Part shown: piece after piece, positions 39,292-44,372 of the stretch | Layout of the letters: every line of letters starts with the position of its first letter | Numbering within the stretch: position 1 is the stretch's first letter | Source: DALYJJ01 sp031969915 | Lineage (GTDB): Bacteria > Acidobacteriota > Terriglobia > Bryobacterales > Bryobacteraceae | Reading direction: 5' to 3' | NCBI GenBank assembly: GCA_031969915.1 | Contig: DALYJJ010000039.1 | Span: 1-44,372, forward strand | Length of the DNA stretch: 44,372 nucleotides | Position numbers and translations under genes: made by a program | The notes under the pieces: model-generated | Databases searched by the model: none | Told to the model about the DNA's origin: nothing | What the model saw: only the letters and a program-made list of their open reading frames with translations

Positions 39292-41514
39292 CTATCGCCC
39301 CTGCCGGGGGGCATGCAGGTTCATGATCTTGTGATAGCGGGCGTCGGCGCGCAACGCCGTCAACTCGGGTTCGTTGCGGATCTCGCGCGCCGCGTAGCCG
39401 CCCTTCAAAGAGCGTTCGAGAGCGGCCAGGGCGCGGTCGCGATCGCCCGCGAGTTCCTGCACCAGGAGCACCTTGAACCACGTGCTTCCGGAGGCCTTGG
39501 GCGAGGATTCGAGGGGAGCGACCTCCGCCGTCGCCGCCTTCGCGTCACCGCTCTTGGCCAGATAGACGGCGAGGCTTCCGCGCAGTTCCAGGTTTTCCTT
39601 GTCGCGGGACAGCCGCTCGCGCGAGAGTTCGATCGCGCGGGCGTACGTCTCGCGCGCCTTCTCGCGGCGTCCGGGCATCCAGCGGTAGGCGTCGGCCAGG
39701 TTGCCCCAATACAGATAGTTGTTGGCGCTCAACTCGACGGCCTTTTCGAAGGCGGACACCGCGTCGGAATAGCGGCCCTGAAAGTACCGCAGAGTGCCGA
39801 GGTTGCTATAGAGGGGGCCGGTGGGGCGCACTTCCAGGGCGCGCTGAATGGCGCTGGCGGCCTCCTCGATGCGGTCGAGCATGTGATACGCGGCGGCGAG
39901 GTTCCGGAGGATGAGCGGATTGTCGGGAGTGGCCTGCCGGCCGCGTTCCCAAGTCTGCGCGGCCTGCTCGTAGTTGCCCAGGCGGTAGTGGTAGACGCCA
40001 AGGGCCATCAGTCCCGGCCAGTCGCCCGGCGCGAGAGCGACCGCTTTCTGGTACGCCGCCAGGGCCTCCGGCTTCTTGCCCATCGCGAGGTGGATGTGCC
40101 CCGCCCACATGTGTGCGATGGAGTTCGCGGGATCGAGATCGAGCGCCCTGGCGATGGCGGCCAGCGCTTGCTCGCGTTTCCCTGTTTCGTTCGCCGCGAT
40201 GGCCGTGGCGAGATGGCCGGCCGCGAGGTCGCCGTTCAACTCGACAGCCCGCTTGGCGCTCTCCGTGGCCAGGCGCAGCCACTGCGGATCGGGGCTCAAC
40301 CCATTGCGGTGATAGTAGGCGCGGGCCAAGGCGGCGTGCGCTCCGGCGTTGGACGGTTCCTTCTGCAGGACCGCTTCCAGGCGGCGTGTGGCGCTGTCCA
40401 CGTTGCCGGGCTGGTCGTAGCGATCCAGCAGTCGCAGTGCCTCGGCGTAGAGCTCCTGAGGGGTGCCGGTCAGCGGCGCGTCTTTCGACGCGGGCGGCGG
40501 CGCGTTCCGTGAACGGTACAGGTACGCGCCGAAGCCGGCGACACTCACCGCGAGTATCGCCACGGCGGGCCACAGCCAGGGCCGCCGCCGCGGCGCGGGC
40601 CGCACGGGAACTGCAACGGTCGCCGTGTCGTGCGTTTCCGCGAAGCGCAGCTCCCCGGTGGTGGGCAGTCCCGGGAGCACCTGGCGAAGGTCGCGCACGA
40701 GTTCCGCCATGGACTGGTAGCGGTCCTCCGGCTTCTTCTCCATGGCCTTGGCGATGATCTTGTCGCAGAGCGGCGGTGCACCGGGGCGCAGGTCCGCCAC
40801 GGGCCGCGGCTCTTCCAGATGGATCGCCCGCAGAAGCCCGGCCTGGGTTGTTGCCTGAAAGGGCAGGGCGCCGGTGAGCATCTGGTAGAAGACCGCGCCG
40901 AAGGAGAAGATGTCCGACCGGTGGTCCACGGGATCGCCGACGCTCTGCTCAGGCGACATGTACGCCACGGTGCCCATGGTGGTGCCGGCTTCGGTGAGCT
41001 GAACGGTCACGGTGGCTTCGGCGGCGAGGGTCGATTCGCTCGCGCGGTAGTGTTTCGCGAGGCCGAAATCCAGCACCTTGACCCGGTCCTCGGGCGTGAT
41101 CATCACGTTGCCGGGTTTGAGGTCGCGATGAACGATCCCCGCCTTGTGCGCATGGTCGAGCGCGGCGGCGATCTCCAAGGCATACGGCACGGCACGCTCC
41201 ACGGAGAGAGCTCCGGAGCGGAGGATGTGGGCCAGGGTGTGGCCTCGGACATACTCCATGGCGATGAACGGAACGCCGCGGTCCTCGTTGATTTCGAAGA
41301 CGGTGATGATATTGGGATGGCTGAGGGCGCTGGCCGAGCGGGCCTCGCGCGCAAAGCGCTGCTTGCGCACGGGGTCGCCGGCGGGGTCCGGCGGCAGGAT
41401 CTTCAGGGCGACGTCGCGTTCCAGGCGGGTGTCGTGCGCCCTCCACACGACGCCCATGCCGCCTTCGCCGAGCTTTTCAATGAGGTGGTAGTGCAGCAGC
41501 GATTCAGCCTGCAT
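39292..41514 (-). CDS. membrane Ser/Thr protein kinase with TPR sensor region
   Basis: The protein has 740 residues. Residues about 9-280 form a Hanks-type kinase: GEGGMGVV (16-23), catalytic Lys38 in ALKIL, HRDLKPGN (129-136, Asp131), DFG (149-151), and TMGTVAYMSPEQ in the activation segment. A transmembrane helix (about 313-333) follows a basic stretch. Residues about 350-730 hold around nine tetratricopeptide repeats (LGVYHYRLGNYEQAAQTWERG, YSNLGTLRYFQGRYSDAVSAFEKAVEL). The kinase should be inside the cell and the TPRs outside, forming a sensor. It starts 73 bases after the end of the membrane-protein gene upstream. Confidence 0.95.
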   Translation of the reverse strand: MQAESLLHYHLIEKLGEGGMGVVWRAHDTRLERDVALKILPPDPAGDPVRKQRFAREARSASALSHPNIITVFEINEDRGVPFIAMEYVRGHTLAHILRSGALSVERAVPYALEIAAALDHAHKAGIVHRDLKPGNVMITPEDRVKVLDFGLAKHYRASESTLAAEATVTVQLTEAGTTMGTVAYMSPEQSVGDPVDHRSDIFSFGAVFYQMLTGALPFQATTQAGLLRAIHLEEPRPVADLRPGAPPLCDKIIAKAMEKKPEDRYQSMAELVRDLRQVLPGLPTTGELRFAETHDTATVAVPVRPAPRRRPWLWPAVAILAVSVAGFGAYLYRSRNAPPPASKDAPLTGTPQELYAEALRLLDRYDQPGNVDSATRRLEAVLQKEPSNAGAHAALARAYYHRNGLSPDPQWLRLATESAKRAVELNGDLAAGHLATAIAANETGKREQALAAIARALDLDPANSIAHMWAGHIHLAMGKKPEALAAYQKAVALAPGDWPGLMALGVYHYRLGNYEQAAQTWERGRQATPDNPLILRNLAAAYHMLDRIEEAASAIQRALEVRPTGPLYSNLGTLRYFQGRYSDAVSAFEKAVELSANNYLYWGNLADAYRWMPGRREKARETYARAIELSRERLSRDKENLELRGSLAVYLAKSGDAKAATAEVAPLESSPKASGSTWFKVLLVQELAGDRDRALAALERSLKGGYAAREIRNEPELTALRADARYHKIMNLHAPRQGR

Positions 41515-41549
41515 CGGTTCCGGATCTCTTCGAGAGAACTAACAGAGTA

Positions 41550-41570
41550 GCAGTCCGAAGCTCGAACTGC
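41550..41570 (-). promoter_or_regulatory. inverted repeat upstream of the kinase gene
   Basis: The 21-bp element GCAGT-CCGAAGCTCGA-ACTGC pairs at 8 of 10 positions around a single centre. It lies between the stop at 41587 and the kinase start at 41514, so it could be an operator for the kinase or a terminator hairpin for the gene before it. No T-run follows. Confidence 0.3.
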
Positions 41571-41586
41571 GCCCTCGAACGGGAAT

Positions 41587-42048
41587 TTATCGAATCACTC
41601 CGGGAGTAAGTTCCCAGGGCCCCTTGTTGGCGTTCAACTCGTAGCAATGCTCGCCGGCGGCATGGCGCCACAGCGGTCCCTCGCCCATCGCGGCTTCCGG
41701 GTCGGCGTCGGCGGCAGCGTGGAACACGGCGCACAGGCGGTAGGTGCGGTCGCTCGTCCGCTCATACCGGTAGGGAGCGCCGGTTACCGGGTCCGCGATC
41801 GCGATCACACGAAGGGAAGCCGTCTTGACTTCAGAAAGCGAGGCCGGAATGGGGGCGGCGGGGGCGCGGTCGTGAATGTCCTTCAGCGCGGCGCAGATGC
41901 CGATCAAGTCCCGTACGCGGCGGCGGTCCTCCGCCAGGCGCCGCTGGCTGTCCGGACTGCCGAGGCGGTAGAAACCGAGGGCCGCGGCGGCCACCAGGAG
42001 CACTGCCGAAGCACCTAGAAACCAGCGATCACGGGACCGGCGATTCAC
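41587..42048 (-). CDS. membrane-anchored hypothetical protein
   Basis: The protein has 153 residues. It has one N-terminal membrane helix (FLGASAVLLVAAAALGFYRL, about 10-29) after a basic start, then a mixed domain with a helix (RRLAEDRRRVRDLIGICAALKDIHD) and strands (VKTASLRVIAIADPVTGAPYRYE, DRTYRLCAVFHAAADAD). It ends with a compact segment rich in Trp, His and Asn. It overlaps the preceding membrane-protein gene by 20 bases, so the two are translated together. Function is unknown. Confidence 0.72.
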   Translation of the reverse strand: MNRRSRDRWFLGASAVLLVAAAALGFYRLGSPDSQRRLAEDRRRVRDLIGICAALKDIHDRAPAAPIPASLSEVKTASLRVIAIADPVTGAPYRYERTSDRTYRLCAVFHAAADADPEAAMGEGPLWRHAAGEHCYELNANKGPWELTPGVIR

Positions 42049-42682
42049 GCAACGCCTCGTCTTCCTTGAGCGATGAATAGTAGAACCAGAAGACGCCGCC
42101 GGCGATGACCAGCACGGTGAGCACCTTCAAGACAAAGCGGACGGTGAGTTCACCCCGCAGGAAGAAGTTGAGGAAGGTAATCAGATCGCCCACCACGAAC
42201 GCGGCGGCGATCAGCAACGCGAGGTAGCAGAGCCAGCGGCGCACACTGGCCAGCGCCTTGGCGGGGGAGCGCTCCAGGTCGCGTCCGATCGCCAGGACCA
42301 CGCCGGCGTAGATGGGAAACGCGACGATGATGGCCGCCAACTGGCCGCTTACATTGGCCAGGCGGAAACGCTGCGGGTAGTCCAAGGCGCGGTCCGGGAA
42401 TGAGGTCTCGATGAGCGCGAAGAGCAGAGCCGCGAGTGAACCGGTCCAGGTGGCCAGGGTGCTGAAGCTGAGCAGATAGAGGAAGGCGTCCTTGGCCGAC
42501 TCCGAGACGCCGCGCCGCGCGGGAATCGCGACGCCCGTCTCGCGCTCGTAATAGCGGGCGATGGCCGCGTAGATTTCCTTCTCCGGCCAGCCGCGCTCCT
42601 TGAGCAAGGCGATGACGATCTCATCGCTGGCGCCCTTTTGCTTGGCGGCGGCGAGGAAGACGGGAATGCCGTCCGGCTCCAC
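42029..42682 (-). CDS. DUF5671-type membrane protein
   Basis: The protein has 217 residues. A helical cytoplasmic start (PVFLAAAKQKGASDEIVIALLKERGWPEKEIYAAIARYYERETG) is followed by four membrane helices (about 67-90, 110-131, 148-168, 182-203). DAFLYLLSFSTLATWTGSLAALLF is the standard core of DUF5671 proteins. Function is unknown. Its 3' end overlaps the membrane-anchored gene by 20 bases, and both lie upstream of the kinase on the same strand. It begins 22 bases after the stop of the dehydrogenase E1 beta gene. Confidence 0.75.
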   Translation of the reverse strand: MEPDGIPVFLAAAKQKGASDEIVIALLKERGWPEKEIYAAIARYYERETGVAIPARRGVSESAKDAFLYLLSFSTLATWTGSLAALLFALIETSFPDRALDYPQRFRLANVSGQLAAIIVAFPIYAGVVLAIGRDLERSPAKALASVRRWLCYLALLIAAAFVVGDLITFLNFFLRGELTVRFVLKVLTVLVIAGGVFWFYYSSLKEDEALRESPVP

Positions 42683-42703
42683 GCTTCGATTCTACGCCCG
42701 CCG

Positions 42704-43678
42704 TCAATAGCGCGCGAGCCAGCGCGCCTTCTCCGCTACCTTCGCGGCGTTCGGAAGAAACGCCTCCTCGAGGGTGGGACTGTAGGGCACGGGCGTATCG
42801 GGAGCGGCGAGGCGGACGACCGGGGCGTCCAGGGCATCGAAGGCGTGCTCGGTGATGCGCGCAACGATCTCACCGCCCACACCGCCGGTCAGCGTGGCCT
42901 CGTGCAGCACGAGGGCGCGCGACGTCTTGCGCACGCTGGCGAGAATCGTCTCCTCGTCGAGCGGCAGCAGCGTCCGCAGGTCCACGATCTCCATCTCGAT
43001 GCCCTCGGCGGCCAACGTCTGCGCCGCCTCCGCCGCGGCGTGCACCATCGCTCCGTAGGTGATCACGGAGAGGTCACGCCCGGGCCGGAAGACGCGCGCC
43101 TTGCCGATGGGAACGGTGACATCGCCCTCCGGCAGGTCGTCCTTGATCCTGCGGTAGAGGCCTTTGTGCTCGAAGAAAATGCAGGGATCGTTATCGCGAA
43201 TGGCGGACTTGATGAGGCCCTTGGCGTCGGCCGGCGTTGCCGGGGCAATGACCTTGAGCCCCGGAGTGTGGAAGAACCACGCCTCGGGATTCTGCGAGTG
43301 AAACGGTCCGCCGTGAATGCCGCCGCCCGAAGGCGCGCGGACCACAATGGGCGCGGGCGCGCCCCAGCGGTAGCGGCACTTCGCGGCGAAGTTCACGATC
43401 TGGTCGAAGCCGCAGGTGATGAAGTCGGCGAACTGCATCTCCGCCACCGGCCGCAGTCCCGTGAAGCTCGCGCCGATGGCGGCGCCGATGATCGCCGATT
43501 CGGAAATCGGCGTGTCCACCACGCGTTTCTCCCCGAAGTGCTCGAGCATTCCCGCGGTCACCTTGAACGCACCGCCGTAGATGCCGATATCCTCTCCCAT
43601 CAGGAACACGTTCGGGTCGCGCTCCAACTCCTCCCAAATGCCCTGGCGGATCGCTTCCAGGTAGGTCATGGTGCCCAT
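42704..43678 (-). CDS. 2-oxo acid dehydrogenase E1 component, beta subunit
   Basis: The protein has 324 residues; MTYLEAIRQGIWEEL may start three codons later (Met4). Together with the alpha subunit it decarboxylates pyruvate or a branched-chain 2-oxo acid and passes the acyl group to the lipoyl E2. GEDIGIYGGAFKVTAGM, RVVDTPISESAIIGAAIGASFTGLRPVAEMQFADFI and GAPAPIVVRAPSGGGIHGGPFHSQ are the family blocks around the thiamine diphosphate site. The C-terminal transketolase domain follows (LSVITYGAMVHAAAEAAQTL). It is four bases from the alpha-subunit stop. Sequence alone does not separate PdhB from BkdA2. Confidence 0.95.
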   Translation of the reverse strand: MGTMTYLEAIRQGIWEELERDPNVFLMGEDIGIYGGAFKVTAGMLEHFGEKRVVDTPISESAIIGAAIGASFTGLRPVAEMQFADFITCGFDQIVNFAAKCRYRWGAPAPIVVRAPSGGGIHGGPFHSQNPEAWFFHTPGLKVIAPATPADAKGLIKSAIRDNDPCIFFEHKGLYRRIKDDLPEGDVTVPIGKARVFRPGRDLSVITYGAMVHAAAEAAQTLAAEGIEMEIVDLRTLLPLDEETILASVRKTSRALVLHEATLTGGVGGEIVARITEHAFDALDAPVVRLAAPDTPVPYSPTLEEAFLPNAAKVAEKARWLARY

Positions 43679-43682
43679 GGCG

Positions 43683-44372
43683 CTAGAGGCTCCCTTCGCC
43701 GTAAACGCGTTCGGTCAACGTGGAAGGGTCCGGAAAGGGGCTCTGCTCCGCCCACTCGATCGCCTCGTCGCACTCCTGCCGGATGCTTTCGTAGATCGCG
43801 TTGATTTCGGCAGGCGCCGCCCAACCCCGCTCCACCATGGACTGCTCCAGCCGCCGAATCGGGTCCTTGGCTTCCCACTCCGCCCACAGGTGCTTCGGGA
43901 CGTACGCCGCTCCGTCGTGCGCCGAGTGTCCGGTCATGCGGAACGTCTTGCACTCGATGAGGTAGGGGCCGAGCCCCTCGCGCGCATGCGCCACGGCACG
44001 CCTGGCGGCGCTGTGAACGGCGAGCACGTCGTTGCCGTCGACGATCTCCGAGGGAATCCCGTAGCCCGGTGCGCGGTCGGCAACGTTGGCGCAGGCCATC
44101 TGCTTTTCGAGCGGGGTGGAATACGCGTACTGATTGTTGTTGCAGATGAGCACCAGGGGGACCTTCATCACTGCGGCCATGTTGAGCCGTTCGTGCCAAT
44201 CGCCGCGGCTGGTGGCGCCATCGCCGAAGAACACCATCGCGATGTTCTTCGAACCCTGGTACTTCAGTCCGAACGCTGCGCCGCAGGCCACCGGCACCGA
44301 CGCCGCCATCGCGCTGATGATGGAGACGATCTTGAGATTCAGGTCGCCCATATGCATGTTGCCGTCGCGGCC
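43683..44372 (-). CDS. 2-oxo acid dehydrogenase E1 component, alpha subunit (5' part outside the window)
   Basis: The C-terminal 229 codons are present and the frame is open to the right edge, where it reads GRDGNMHMGD, an internal motif of the family, so the gene begins outside the window. FFGDGATSRGDWHERLNMAAVMKVPLVLICNNNQYAYST is the thiamine diphosphate motif (GDG...NN). ECKTFRMTGHSAHDGAAYVP holds the conserved HSxHD phosphorylation-loop region typical of branched-chain and pyruvate enzymes. The E2 and E3 genes are not in the window. Confidence 0.95.
   Translation of the reverse strand, partial: GRDGNMHMGDLNLKIVSIISAMAASVPVACGAAFGLKYQGSKNIAMVFFGDGATSRGDWHERLNMAAVMKVPLVLICNNNQYAYSTPLEKQMACANVADRAPGYGIPSEIVDGNDVLAVHSAARRAVAHAREGLGPYLIECKTFRMTGHSAHDGAAYVPKHLWAEWEAKDPIRRLEQSMVERGWAAPAEINAIYESIRQECDEAIEWAEQSPFPDPSTLTERVYGEGSL

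Noticed and set aside
1..44372. CRISPR arrays, tRNA, rRNA or intact insertion sequences
   Set aside because: No regularly spaced direct repeats, tRNA-like cloverleaf or transposase frame was noticed on reading. A formal search was not possible.

Overview
The window (44,372 bases, high GC, one 16-N gap at 30344-30359) looks like a chromosomal contig from an Acidobacteriota member, most likely of the Solibacter/Bryobacter group. This rests on gene families rather than on any marker gene: a PadR regulator followed by an 'acidobacterial duplicated orphan permease' of the FtsX/MacB type, a secreted VWFA-like protein of the acidobacterial kind, an ASPIC/UnbV repeat protein, secreted Gfo/Idh/MocA and sugar-isomerase-like proteins, a DUF1080 protein and a PIG-L protein. 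No rRNA, tRNA, CRISPR array or intact transposase was seen. Genes are packed, often with 1-20 base overlaps, and no stretch over 300 bases lacks a gene.

Layout. 1-1472 (-): start of a polysaccharide deacetylase and an enolase-superfamily dehydratase. 1641-2612 (-): molybdopterin-binding protein with its own promoter and terminator. 2833-5209 (-): arginine operon argC-argB-acetylglutamate synthase, headed by two tandem ARG-box-like sites. 5274-6806: zinc-ribbon membrane protein diverging from a secreted metallo-beta-lactamase-fold protein. 6843-8863: TetR regulator diverging from a DsrE-like/flavin split-barrel operon, with two palindromic operators between them. 8996-14210 (+): a tightly coupled operon of MBOAT acyltransferase, two SGNH hydrolases, an acyl carrier protein and a KAS III-like protein with Ser in place of the catalytic Cys. 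14221-16338: Zn-ribbon-like protein, cupin, VWFA-like protein. 16393-18888: ahcY diverging from an ArsR-methyltransferase (SahR-like) regulator. 18901-24116: serine hydrolase, sugar isomerase-like protein, ASPIC/UnbV protein, oxidoreductase. 24180-27129: padR and the large permease. 27181-29332 (-): secreted hypothetical and a glutaryl-CoA-dehydrogenase-like enzyme. 29482-34853 (+): TPR/outer-membrane-type protein, glycoside-hydrolase-like protein and an orphan TssB-TssC sheath-like fusion. 34923-35571 (-): VapBC. 35760-42682: PIG-L deacetylase, DUF1080 protein, small unknown protein, Ser/Thr kinase with TPRs and two membrane proteins. 42704-44372 (-): 2-oxo acid dehydrogenase E1 beta and alpha (partial).

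The strongest candidate for an undescribed system is the 8996-14210 operon. It has the logic of the Dlt D-alanylation pathway (carrier protein, MBOAT, SGNH-fold partner), but in place of the DltA ligase it encodes a KAS III-fold protein with a Ser-His-Asn site. I infer that this protein loads an acyl group from acyl-CoA onto the dedicated carrier, and that MBOAT and the SGNH proteins pass it to an extracytoplasmic acceptor. Second candidates are the fused, C-terminally shortened sheath protein, and two very long near-identical palindromes (REP/BIME-like), one of which lies inside the 5' end of the SahR-like regulator gene.
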